Origin: Achatina immaculata
Taxonomy: Eukaryota; Mollusca; Gastropoda; Stylommatophora; Achatinidae
Direction of reading: 5' to 3'
Assembly: GCA_009760885.1 (NCBI GenBank)
Contig: CM019703.1
Span: forward strand, 13,562,459 to 13,626,458
DNA length: 64,000 bases
This document shows, piece after piece, positions 58,401-61,089 of the stretch (position 1 is the stretch's first letter; every line of letters starts with the position of its first letter). The notes below the pieces were generated by a model, which did no database searches, was not told the DNA's origin, and saw nothing but the letters and a program-made list of their open reading frames with translations. Position numbers and translations under genes: made by a program.

Positions 58401-59063
58401 TTCCCAAAGTTTCTGCTGTTGTACACAATCAAATGCCTTTGAGTAGTCTATATAGGCTAAATATAGATTCACATTAAACTCTCTGCATTTCTCTATTATT
58501 AATCTTATATTGAATAAGATTACACTAGGTGTATGAGATCAGCATGTGAAATAAGAGTGAAAGCACATTAGTTATGTACAATGATGCATTAACTCTTGAA
58601 ACACTGAGTAACATCCATGATACATGAACATTGTTTGTTACCATTCACCATGGCTGCCATGCTTGCCATGAAATAACAAAATGCCTATTTTTTTAGCATT
58701 TAGGACACTTTAAAAATTACACTTTCCCAACTGTGAAGCACAACCATATAACTCTATTCATTGTTTTAATTTTTTGTTTGTTTGTAAAGAAAGCTATTTA
58801 AATGACTCATGATAATGTAAGAGTTAAGGAGAGGTTTAGCATCAGTAGGAGAACTGAAGTATGCCATTGAAATGAGTGAGCAACCAAACATTATGAAATG
58901 AAAGTATATGATTCAAGCAGTAGGAATTTGCAGGATGTAAATGGGTATTCTGCATGTAATTCTATGTCCTCAACAGGCAGCTGGTAAAAAAGTCACTGAT
59001 AAATCTAGTCCGAGATATGCTTCTTCAGACAATGGAACAGCTGAGAAAGACAGCTTTATATAA
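20782..59063 (+). CDS. Ionotropic glutamate receptor gene (non-NMDA, AKDF/Delta-like), 5'-partial, 14 visible exons
   Basis: Ligand-gated cation channel subunit of the plasma membrane, expected at synapses or sensory membranes. Fourteen exons with consensus AG/GT borders and compatible phases join into about 728 visible residues: amino-terminal LIVBP-like domain (20782-44119), linker and S1 start (44909-45037), S1 end with M1 and pore loop (50729-51038), M3 (52136-52278), S2 (53790-55272), M4 (55870-56047) and C-tail with stop (58977-59063). Diagnostic motifs are APLS...R in S1, SYTANLAAF in M3, and two S2 cysteines in the positions of the conserved disulfide. The 5' exons (signal peptide and start of the amino-terminal domain) are not in view, and one phase 0-0 exon of about 60-70 codons is missing between 45037 and 50729. 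Family assignment is from motif recognition; subfamily is uncertain because S2 ligand residues look GluN1/GluD-like while the membrane core is AMPA/kainate-like. Confidence 0.88.
21086..21174 (+). mobile_element. RTE family B, left piece of a copy split by an L2/CR1-like LINE
   Basis: Reads '[18 protein letters not shown]', the codons just before DIKQGVCQG in family B. The rest of the copy continues at 21933. Confidence 0.8.
21175..21932 (-). mobile_element. L2/CR1-like LINE 3' end inserted in RTE-B
   Basis: Minus strand encodes '[20 protein letters not shown]', '[19 protein letters not shown]' and '[13 protein letters not shown]', the typical L2/CR1 RT C-terminus ('LWN.LP..L'), then an untranslated region ending in (TTCA)n at 21175-21195. 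The last 260 bp match 41060-41336. The RTE-B frame breaks at 21174 and resumes at about 21933, so this is an insertion. I see no clear duplication longer than 5-6 bp. Confidence 0.75.
21933..22857 (+). mobile_element. RTE family B retrotransposon, RT C-terminal half and 3' end
   Basis: It reads [20 protein letters not shown], then the catalytic [84 protein letters not shown], and near the end [15 protein letters not shown] followed by a stop and (GAAT)n-like bases. Stops at 22035, 22281 and a frameshift near 22545 inactivate it. It is the reference family-B copy for aligning the others. Confidence 0.85.
22858..22955 (+). mobile_element. tRNA-SINE 3' end fragment
   Basis: 'gaaatacgggcctaacacc' and 'gggattttacctttacc' parallel 'aaatatgggcactaacacc' and 'gggttaccttttttt' at the end of the SINE at 11550-11804. 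5'-truncated to under 100 bp. Confidence 0.5.
23055..23318. repeat. Minisatellite, 33-bp unit, 8 copies
   Basis: Almost identical 'aggtggcatttgtccctgtt' plus 'ttatacaaaggtt'. The unit is open in two + frames, giving 145- and 121-residue spurious frames. It lies in an iGluR intron and abuts an (AT)n run at 23333-23364. Confidence 0.92.
23430..24640 (-). mobile_element. Tc1-like DNA transposon, degenerate
   Basis: Minus strand from 24636 down: N-terminal paired-type helix-turn-helix ([44 protein letters not shown]), then after a frameshift '[20 protein letters not shown]' and '[21 protein letters not shown]', the first catalytic block 'VWFSDESFF', the second '[10 protein letters not shown]', and '[19 protein letters not shown]' with the third acidic region. 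The family reaction is cut-and-paste at TA. At least two frameshifts and a stop are present. I could not find its terminal inverted repeats, so the bounds are those of the coding remains. Confidence 0.85.
24925..25153 (+). mobile_element. RTE family A 3' end with (AAT)n tail
   Basis: Reads [40 protein letters not shown] and [16 protein letters not shown] with a stop, then (AAT)n at 25131-25153. It is close to the fragments at 37470 and 48840. 5'-truncated. Confidence 0.75.
26045..26395 (+). repeat. GAA-tailed interspersed repeat, copy 3
   Basis: Carries 'agctgacctactggtgtcag', 'gactagcctgactaacgggg', 'cagggatcgccatagccc', 'ggtggtggagtctgct', 'aaagaagtattgcacacccc', 'tcaacaccttcactgcatc' and 'gacagaagacaagacaag'. 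It ends about 140 bp upstream of iGluR exon 2. Confidence 0.75.
26539..26684 (+). CDS. iGluR exon 2: amino-terminal domain
   Basis: Acceptor ttgacag, donor CAG|gtagga. It encodes [20 protein letters not shown] then [15 protein letters not shown] and ends FNYTVQ. The [11 protein letters not shown] segment corresponds to the AIFGFYD/AVIGP stretch of the iGluR amino-terminal domain, followed by the usual 'early access to safe conformations' part (IPYLCTTS). It enters in phase 1 and leaves in phase 0. An NYT glycosylation sequon lies at the end. Confidence 0.88.
26900..27198 (+). repeat. GAA-tailed interspersed repeat, copy 4
   Basis: Carries 'atagttgacatgctaacg', 'tcagggttggcgaaccatg', 'gttcaccatagtccccatag', 'ctaaagaagtactgcacac', 'acagcatcagctgcaaaaaa' and ends 'cagggagattgaagagag'. 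Confidence 0.72.
27582..27678 (+). CDS. iGluR exon 3: amino-terminal domain
   Basis: Acceptor acttgcag, donor G|gtaggt. It encodes [20 protein letters not shown] then [13 protein letters not shown]. The '[11 protein letters not shown]' block is the lobe-crossing segment typical of iGluR amino-terminal domains (family motif W..F.Y.YD). Enters in phase 0, leaves in phase 1. Confidence 0.88.
27915..28110 (+). mobile_element. Possible tRNA-derived SINE, degenerate
   Basis: A B-box-like 'gattcgattcc' (27935-27945) is followed by 'cgacccagctgtaaaagat' and 'ccttctggagtatgtaggtg', which parallel the body of the SINE at 11550. The A box is not convincing and the 3' end is unclear. Confidence 0.35.
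28130..29200. other. Intronic sequence, nothing recognised
   Basis: No open frame, LINE block, inverted repeat or tandem array that I can identify between iGluR exons 3 and 4, apart from the minisatellite that starts at 29425. Confidence 0.5.
29425..29850. repeat. Minisatellite, 40-bp unit, about 11 copies
   Basis: Copies of 'aactcagtcacctgaccaac' plus 'tagtaaccaagttcagtaac', one lacking about 11 bp at 29775. Located in an iGluR intron. Confidence 0.92.
30157..30335 (+). CDS. iGluR exon 4: amino-terminal domain
   Basis: Acceptor ctacgcag, donor GAG|gtaagc. It begins [15 protein letters not shown] and continues with [20 protein letters not shown], then [17 protein letters not shown], which corresponds to the 'G...L..L......L.I.......D....L.E.K.....V.L.C' part of the domain. 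The frame stays open far past the donor only because a 33-bp minisatellite with no stop codons follows; the strong donor and the perfect continuation in the exon at 35037 mark the true end. Confidence 0.85.
30385..30918. repeat. Minisatellite, 33-bp unit, about 16 copies, starting 50 bp after iGluR exon 4
   Basis: Unit 'tttctctcccgttcttgttt' plus 'atttctgctttta', strongly pyrimidine-rich on the + strand. Two copies lack one base (30530 and 30721-30739), yet the array keeps open frames of 174-294 residues because the unit has no stops in some frames. It follows the exon 4 donor directly and, being pyrimidine-rich, could resemble an extended splice-acceptor tract. Confidence 0.93.
31085..31450 (-). 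mobile_element. RTE-like 3' fragment
   Basis: The minus strand encodes [20 protein letters not shown] and later [17 protein letters not shown], resembling LINE C-termini ('R.RL.WLGHVERM'). Left end borders (TTC)n at 31088-31100, consistent with a GAA tail on the minus strand. Weakly diagnostic. Confidence 0.4.
31460..33260. other. Intronic sequence with one perfect short hairpin
   Basis: Mostly unrecognised. A near-duplicate of 'aaattaactctagcac' occurs at 31739 and 31780. At 32554-32571 and 32583-32600 there are perfect 18-bp inverted arms (taacaaggggaataatac) with an 11-nt loop. Confidence 0.5.
33265..33775 (-). repeat. GAA-tailed interspersed repeat, copy 5, with internally expanded 34-bp repeats
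   Basis: Reverse copy: 'gcagccgatgctgtggaggt', 'gagcgggttatggcagct', 'gcaatacttctttagcagac', 'tggcgatccctgccccgtt', 'ggctaggcctgttactgg'. Its 5' end (33500-33745) holds seven copies of 'tcagctatagttcgctaacc' plus 'ctgacgctagcata'. Other copies have this segment once. Confidence 0.82.
34125..34640 (+). repeat. GAA-tailed interspersed repeat, copy 6, interrupted by a hairpin element
   Basis: Left part 34125-34325 ('accatagctgaccaagaacc', 'gtctgactaatggggcag', 'cgccatagtccctaaggc'); right part 34508-34640 ('gatgctgtgactcaacatct', 'actgtaaagaacaccaatt', 'cagggaactgaagaagaag'). Between them sits an inverted-repeat insert (34402-34512) flanked by similar 'aaaaatagct' sequence. Confidence 0.75.
34402..34512. 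mobile_element. Hairpin insert (small MITE-like element)
   Basis: Arms 34402-34440 and 34473-34512 are reverse complements with one mismatch and one indel over 39-40 bp; the loop is 32 nt. It splits a GAA-tailed repeat copy. Both sides show 'aaaaatagct', a candidate insertion duplication. Confidence 0.6.
34746..34770. repeat. (GA)n microsatellite
   Basis: About 12 pure dinucleotides. Confidence 0.9.
35037..35093 (+). CDS. iGluR exon 5: amino-terminal domain, 19-codon microexon
   Basis: A 57-bp exon between acceptor cacaaaag and donor CCA|gtaagt, phase 0-0, encoding [19 protein letters not shown]. It matches the 'A..LGM....Y.W.....D' helix-strand of iGluR amino-terminal domains. It is short, so the call rests on phase agreement with both neighbours and on this pattern. 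Confidence 0.82.
35314..35395. repeat. (ATCT)n microsatellite
   Basis: About 20 tetranucleotides with one dinucleotide slip at 35359. It lies directly upstream of an L2/CR1-like fragment. Confidence 0.95.
35396..35850 (+). mobile_element. L2/CR1-like LINE C-terminal fragment
   Basis: Reads '[10 protein letters not shown]', [52 protein letters not shown] and later '[11 protein letters not shown]'. This is the same C-terminal pattern as 21175-21932, on the + strand. Several stops; both ends truncated. Confidence 0.75.
35866..36900 (-). mobile_element. RTE-like retrotransposon family D, linker and RT N-terminal half
   Basis: Minus strand from 36860 down: linker ([53 protein letters not shown]), RT motifs ([33 protein letters not shown]), '[18 protein letters not shown]', [20 protein letters not shown] and [17 protein letters not shown]. 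It stops before the YADD block. Frameshifts near 36470 and 36200 break the protein into three frames. Confidence 0.82.
37215..37950 (+). mobile_element. RTE family A 3' end with internal tandem expansion
   Basis: Begins '[20 protein letters not shown]' and 'ILLYSCERW' with stops, continues '[12 protein letters not shown]', and ends '[11 protein letters not shown]' and '[14 protein letters not shown]'. Codons for '[12 protein letters not shown]' are repeated about seven times (37530-37762, 33-36 bp unit), a minisatellite grown inside a LINE. The copies at 24925 and 48840 have the segment once. Confidence 0.75.
38465..38713 (+). CDS. iGluR exon 6: amino-terminal domain
   Basis: A pyrimidine-rich acceptor ends tttttttcag; donor AAT|gtaaga; 83 codons, phase 0-0. 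It begins [20 protein letters not shown], includes a segment with [20 protein letters not shown] that matches the 'YDA.Y..A.A' helix preceding the conserved C-terminal part of the domain, and ends [13 protein letters not shown] and NGS sequons are present. Confidence 0.87.
39217..39361 (-). mobile_element. LINE family E 3' terminus
   Basis: Minus strand reads '[20 protein letters not shown]', '[12 protein letters not shown]' and the 'cggcacaggaaggatatcag' terminus, matching 16720-16812. 5'-truncated. Confidence 0.65.
40579..41058. repeat. Minisatellite, 44-bp unit, about 11 copies
   Basis: Highly homogeneous units 'gactgtcattctgccactgg' plus 'cactaactaatctgtactgac', with a two-state variant (caatga/caataa) alternating among copies. 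Intronic. Confidence 0.93.
41060..41338 (+). mobile_element. L2/CR1-like LINE 3' untranslated end
   Basis: The same sequence as 21176-21480, opposite orientation: 'ttaggttaattacttcttct', 'tgtgtgggaagaatgaaag', 'acccttaaataataaag' and (ATTC)n at 41318-41336. Very short 5'-truncated insertion. Confidence 0.75.
41390..42949 (-). mobile_element. Tc1-like DNA transposon with terminal inverted repeats, 1.56 kb
   Basis: The left end tactactggacaaaagtt and right end aacttttgtccagtagta are an inverted repeat at TA. The minus strand from about 42620 encodes [15 protein letters not shown], '[20 protein letters not shown]', '[20 protein letters not shown]', the first catalytic block '[12 protein letters not shown]', '[11 protein letters not shown]', and the second '[15 protein letters not shown]', then '[14 protein letters not shown]'-like codons with stops. 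Stops and frameshifts make it non-functional. Different family from the copy at 23.4-24.6 kb. Confidence 0.9.
43442..43738. repeat. Minisatellite, about 45-55-bp unit
   Basis: Six copies of 'tatctatatgcataacagcc' plus 'agtctgtctgaggacgtact', with length variation caused by the number of 'tcta' steps. Confidence 0.88.
44015..44119 (+). CDS. iGluR exon 7: end of amino-terminal domain
   Basis: Acceptor cttcggcag, donor CTC|gtgagt, 35 codons, phase 0-0. It encodes [20 protein letters not shown] then [10 protein letters not shown]. This is the 'G.TG...F...G.R.N..L.I' signature that closes the amino-terminal domain in AMPA and kainate receptors. It contains an NFS sequon. Confidence 0.92.
44215..44620. 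repeat. Minisatellite, about 27-bp unit, some 14 degenerate copies
   Basis: Units like 'ataatgattgctctaaagaa' plus 'aactata' between iGluR exons 7 and 8. Divergent, so probably old. Confidence 0.85.
44909..45037 (+). CDS. iGluR exon 8: linker and start of ligand-binding S1
   Basis: Acceptor atcctcag, weak donor GAA|gtaatt, 43 codons, phase 0-0. It encodes [17 protein letters not shown] and ends [11 protein letters not shown]. In the family this is the 'W....G' linker and the first strand of S1 (normally followed by 'EPPYVM...'). No continuation is open after the donor (stop at once), so the splice is required. NRT is a possible glycosylation site. Confidence 0.85.
45400..45815 (-). mobile_element. 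tRNA-derived SINE carrying an internal minisatellite
   Basis: On the minus strand the head reads 'gtggtgcggtggttagtgta' (A-box-like) and 'ctggttcgatgtc' (B box, 45740-45752). Just after the B box come about ten copies of a 26-27-bp unit ('caggacaggtgctggcatcc' plus 'ctacag', 45465-45725), followed by 'tgtgaaggcactaacacttc', a SINE-body-like segment ('gcactaacacc' in the copy at 11550). Frames through the repeats are spurious. Confidence 0.6.
46601..48098 (+). pseudogene. mariner transposase, inactivated
   Basis: N-terminal helix-turn-helix ([20 protein letters not shown]), an early TAG near 46730, the RTE insertion at 46751-47226, then '[20 protein letters not shown]', '[18 protein letters not shown]', and the catalytic triad: D of ATIDET (47557), D of [11 protein letters not shown] (47838) and D of LAPSDYY (47940). 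The second and third Asp are 34 residues apart, i.e. D34D. A TAG (47566-47568) replaces the Trp codon after the first Asp, and a frameshift lies near 47730. Inactive. Confidence 0.93.
46751..47226 (+). mobile_element. RTE family B 3' fragment inserted in mariner, 9-bp duplication
   Basis: Flanked by ttcaaacat at 46742-46750 and 47227-47235. It encodes the family-B C-terminus: [80 protein letters not shown] and [15 protein letters not shown] with a stop, followed by (GAAT)n. The frame is unbroken, so the insertion is young, and younger than the mariner. Confidence 0.92.
48840..49045 (+). mobile_element. RTE family A 3' fragment
   Basis: Reads '[20 protein letters not shown]' and '[19 protein letters not shown]' with stops, like 24925-25120. 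Just upstream is (ATT)n at 48717-48748. Confidence 0.55.
49070..49526 (-). mobile_element. RTE-derived internally deleted element (5' region fused to 3' end)
   Basis: On the minus strand, 49526-49287 matches the 5' region of the plus-strand RTE at 10830-11060 ('ccagggtgacgtgaagcc'-like start, 'gataatgttggttatggtca', 'cagcaatcatgg'). It joins at 49283-49287 directly to the last 200 bp of family B ('atgataatttagagaagacc' to 'aaagttccacaagggacatg') and a (GAAT)n tail. The whole RT/endonuclease is absent. The junction shares 'atcatg'/'tcatga' microhomology. Confidence 0.75.
49990..50039. repeat. (CT)n microsatellite
   Basis: About 25 pure dinucleotides in the intron upstream of iGluR exon 10. 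Confidence 0.95.
50155..50655 (-). mobile_element. LINE family E fragment (RT C-terminal blocks)
   Basis: Reverse complement of the 16140-16530 region: the minus strand reads '[20 protein letters not shown]' near 50560, '[19 protein letters not shown]' near 50320 and '[11 protein letters not shown]' at the left edge. Both ends truncated; no 3' tail. Confidence 0.7.
50729..51038 (+). CDS. iGluR exon 10: second half of S1, M1 and pore loop
   Basis: Acceptor tctgttag, donor G|gtaagc, entering in phase 0 and leaving in phase 1. It reads [20 protein letters not shown]: the S1 glutamate-site motif with Pro (50750-50752), Ser in place of the usual Thr (50756-50758) and the invariant carboxylate-binding Arg (50771-50773). 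[17 protein letters not shown] follows, then the pre-M1 [10 protein letters not shown] and M1 ([20 protein letters not shown]). The pore loop reads [13 protein letters not shown], with Gln (51035-51037) at the Q/R/N site. Most family members have QQG here; this one has QG. Confidence 0.95.
51110..51558 (+). repeat. GAA-tailed interspersed repeat, copy 7, with expanded 26-bp repeats
   Basis: The 5' end has six copies of 'aaccatgctagaagtcaggg' plus 'tttgcc' (51135-51290), then 'accataatttaccaaaaccc', 'ggcatagcctggctaatgag', 'gtggtggagcctgctaagg', 'cctcaacatcttcaccacac', 'gcaaagaacaccagttcc' and 'gaacagaagaagaagaag'. Confidence 0.82.
52136..52278 (+). CDS. iGluR exon 11: pore-loop exit and M3 gate
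   Basis: Acceptor tttccaag, donor AAG|gttcgt, phase 1-0. It encodes [20 protein letters not shown] then FALILI, and the invariant M3 gating motif SYTANLAAF followed by [11 protein letters not shown]. The SYTANLAAF motif is essentially diagnostic for animal iGluRs. The next exon continues [14 protein letters not shown], the normal S2 start. Confidence 0.96.
52345..52590 (-). repeat. GAA-tailed interspersed repeat, copy 8 (left arm of a head-to-head pair)
   Basis: Reverse copy: 'cagtctccctggagctgcga', 'gagttatggctgctattt', 'gcaccttctttagcag'-like segment, 'tggtgatccttgccccgtt', 'gctaggcttgttaatggg', 'aaggtcttgttcggctatgg'. It meets copy 9 at about 52590 with 5' ends facing each other. Confidence 0.75.
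52591..52845 (+). repeat. GAA-tailed interspersed repeat, copy 9 (right arm of a head-to-head pair)
   Basis: Forward copy: 'agtatagcctggttaacgag', 'cagggactgccatagtcgcc', 'tggtgaagtctgctagagc', 'gtgcctcgagatcgtcactg', 'agagaacaccagctcacag', ending 'gaggaagaagaagaagaag'. Confidence 0.78.
53790..53963 (+). CDS. iGluR exon 12: ligand-binding S2, first part
   Basis: Acceptor cattttcag, donor AAG|gtgagg, 58 codons, phase 0-0. It encodes [18 protein letters not shown] then [12 protein letters not shown] and later [19 protein letters not shown]. The segment DSGV replaces the AMPA-type DSGST; Val (53850-53852) aligns with the Thr that holds the gamma-carboxylate of glutamate and with a Val in GluN1. 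The KMW and 'TTEGYKK' helix are as in kainate and AMPA receptors. Confidence 0.94.
54205..54570 (+). mobile_element. RTE-like 3' fragment with GAA-rich tail
   Basis: Reads '[19 protein letters not shown]', '[20 protein letters not shown]' and '[12 protein letters not shown]', a LINE C-terminus, then 'aaaaagaagaggagga'. Stops present. It begins about 240 bp after iGluR exon 12. Confidence 0.55.
55064..55272 (+). CDS. iGluR exon 13: ligand-binding S2, second part
   Basis: Acceptor tttcttag, donor AA|gtaagt, phase 0-2. It begins [18 protein letters not shown]: Asp (55094-55096) occupies the ligand amino-group position that is Glu in AMPA/kainate receptors and Asp in GluN1 and GluD. Then DCEVMEIG (first disulfide Cys), [20 protein letters not shown] and [16 protein letters not shown] follow, matching the 'GYGIA.P.GS..R...S.AIL.L.E.G.L' block. 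Confidence 0.95.
55464..55490. repeat. (TA)n microsatellite
   Basis: First of three TA-rich runs (also near 55516-55545 and 55555-55600) in the intron between the two S2/M4 exons. Confidence 0.85.
55870..56047 (+). CDS. iGluR exon 14: S2 end and M4
   Basis: Acceptor acaacatag, donor CTG|gtatgt, phase 2-0. It completes the Lys codon and reads [17 protein letters not shown] (second disulfide Cys), then [18 protein letters not shown] into M4 ([12 protein letters not shown]) and the juxtamembrane [10 protein letters not shown]. This is the typical KWW...C...L.L.NVAGVFYIL pattern of the family. Confidence 0.95.
56323..56619. repeat. Inverted repeat (about 107-bp arms) enclosing a tRNA-like sequence
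   Basis: Arms 56323-56431 and 56513-56619 are reverse complements at roughly 85-90% by eye, e.g. 'agcactttagtgagac' against 'gtctcactaaagtgct'. The loop (56432-56512) contains A-box-like 'tggcttagtcggttagta' and B-box 'gttcgaatccc'; its ends 'acctggg' and 'cccaggt' pair like an acceptor stem and merge into the arms. It lies in the last iGluR intron. It could be a foldback element or a degenerate tRNA-SINE pair; I see no flanking duplication. Confidence 0.65.
57403..58529 (-). mobile_element. RTE family B retrotransposon, 3' 1.13 kb, 12-bp duplication
   Basis: Flanked by tgtatgagatca at 57391-57402 and 58530-58541. Minus strand from 58529 down: [13 protein letters not shown] start, [57 protein letters not shown], then a deletion that removes the YADD block ('[14 protein letters not shown]'), '[18 protein letters not shown]', [19 protein letters not shown], and [20 protein letters not shown] with a (GAAT)n tail. 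It sits between iGluR exon 14 and the tail exon. Confidence 0.92.
58977..59063 (+). CDS. iGluR terminal exon: short cytoplasmic tail with possible PDZ ligand
   Basis: Acceptor cctcaacag followed by 28 codons in phase 0 and TAA at 59061-59063. It begins [17 protein letters not shown] and ends TAEKDSFI. The exon joins in phase with the M4 exon. The length suits a short non-NMDA iGluR tail. The terminal S-F-I fits a class I PDZ-binding pattern (S/T-x-hydrophobic at the carboxyl end). Tail sequences are not conserved, so this call depends on splice consensus, phase and position; an alternative downstream tail exon cannot be excluded. Confidence 0.62.
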   Translation, partial: AAGKKVTDKSSPRYASSDNGTAEKDSFI

Positions 59064-59363
59064 TATTGATGTTATCCAGCATGTCATTTGCAGTCAGCAT
59101 GGTTTGTTTGTTTCATTTCTTTTGTTAGATTCATTTTAGTTTACTTCCTTATATAAATGTGTATTTTTTGTAGCAATATTTACATTTTGCATGAGATTTT
59201 GGTTTGTTTAAGAGATTAATGAATTTAACCATTGGTTCCGAATCTGAAGTCCATGTGGCAAGTCTGAATTATAATATGATGCTTTATTTTTACATTATTA
59301 AGAGACAAAGTGTAGATATGTTGAAGGTTTCTAAGTTATTACTACTAAGTGTATGGGAGCTAC

Positions 59364-59369
59364 AATAAA
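59364..59369 (+). promoter_or_regulatory. Candidate polyadenylation signal for the iGluR gene
   Basis: AATAAA lies about 300 bp past the proposed stop codon, in non-repetitive sequence upstream of an RTE insertion that starts at 59444. AT-rich DNA makes chance hexamers common, so this is only a plausible site. Confidence 0.3.
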
Positions 59370-59443
59370 TTATACATTGCCTTCAGGGGTCTGCTACTTG
59401 CAAAATGTTGGGAATCAGTTAACAGTGGATTATGCTTAGCTTT

Positions 59444-60164
59444 TTTCATTCATTCATTTGCATGTCCCTTGTGGAACTTTGCCTCCCAAACAGCACTCCT
59501 GTAAGCCTCTCGGTTGTGAGCAAGATGGCCTGCCACTGATGCATCTATTTGCAGATCATCATTGATGTCTTGCAGCCATCTTCACCTTGGTCTTCCTCTC
59601 TTTCTTTTTCCCATTATGCACCTTTCCAAGACAGTCTTCTCTAGATTATTATGACATTTAACGTGTCCAAAATATTTAAGTTTTCTCTCTTTAATCCTCT
59701 TTACTAGCCAGCCTTCTTCAGTATTAAGCTTTTATAGTATAGATATATTTGTTCTTTTTTGTGTCCACGATATTTGTGGAACTCTTCTGTAGCATTTACA
59801 TTCAAAGGCATTTATGTGTTTCTCAGCTGTTTTGTTAAGTGTCCAGGTGTCACAGGCATATGTTGCGATAGGAAAGATGCATGCCCTTAAACATCTTATT
59901 TTTGTGGTTCTGTCTTCTCCTCTCCACAGATTCTTTAGTTGTTTTACTTTCTGAAGAGCGATAGATGTCCTCCTTTTAATTTCTCTCATTGTATCTCCAT
60001 TATTAGTTAGCAGTGATCCAAGATATTAAAAACTCTCCACTTCTTCCAGTATTTCCTCATTGATACATATTTCAGCTGCCTTGTTTGTTTTGTCAGTTGT
60101 CATCAATTTAGTTTTCTTTGCATTAAGATAGAGGTTTTGCTCTTCGCTATTCTTATGGACTGAC
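59444..60164 (-). mobile_element. RTE family B retrotransposon, 3' 0.72 kb, 11-bp duplication
   Basis: Flanked by tgcttagcttt at 59433-59443 and 60165-60175. The minus strand encodes [20 protein letters not shown], a stop near 60035, [58 protein letters not shown] and the C-terminal [15 protein letters not shown] with stops. It lies downstream of the proposed iGluR stop, possibly in or just past its 3' UTR. Confidence 0.9.
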
Positions 60165-60494
60165 TGCTTAGCTTTATTAACTATTAAAGAAATTAGAAAC
60201 GAGTTAATTTGGATCATCCTTGAGAAACTGTATATATATTTAAGCAGCTATACTCCAAAAAATGGAGAGTAAACAGTGTTTTCATGTAGGAATGTAGGAC
60301 TGGTTTATATATTGTAGATACCTTTATTGTATCTTTTGCTATGGTTCCCTCTCTTGTTTCAGTGCCAGATTTCACCATAATGCTAAGTGTTACTCATATA
60401 TTATTTGCTGTTATTATTATTATTATTATTAAATTGTGTATTTATATAGAACACTTGTGTTATTATAACATTAAGGAGATAGAAAACCACATAT

Positions 60495-60770
60495 GCCCCT
60501 TGATCACTGGCAGATTATCCATTAGGCTGAACAAGCTTAAGCCTAGGTGTCCGAATAATGAAGGGGGCCCCGTGTCAAGGAATTTTTTAAAAATACAGGC
60601 TTTAATGAAGTTTACACCAGAAGATGGGTGGTATTGGTTGGAAAGGGAAGGGGGGCCCTTACTAAGTTTGGCCTAGGGTCTTGGGCAAATATTAAGCTTG
60701 GCCTAGGGGCTTGGGCAACTACTAAGTTTGGCCTAGGGGCACAGGAGGTAGTTAATCTCCCACTGCACTT
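60495..60770. repeat. Unclassified repeat with 'ggcctaggg' units
   Basis: Contains 'ggctgaacaagcttaagcct', 'gaagggggccccgtgtc' and two tandem copies of 'ttactaagtttggcctaggg'. Similar words ('gggccctaggctt', 'cgggaccctaggct', 'gtaagggccc') occur at 40262-40310 and 40550-40565, so this is a dispersed family. No coding capacity. Confidence 0.35.
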
Positions 60771-61089
60771 GATCATAAACTACAATGTTGACAGTATTTG
60801 ACTAAAACTACTGAAACTTACTAACACAACAATGATCTCAATAATAAAGACAGAGATCATTTTTTAAAGAGAAAAGTCCTAGATGAAGGAGCAAGAGAGC
60901 CAGAATAGTCCAGATGACTAAATAAGAGAGAGAGAGAGAGAGAGAGATGGAGAGAGAGAGATGCAGAAAGAGAGCAACAACATATTTAGGAGCTTTGAAG
61001 TTGCATTGTTGCAGAAATCTTCACTGAAAAACATTGCTGAATGATGATGATGATGATGATGTCCAGTACTTATCTGTTAACTAAGATCT

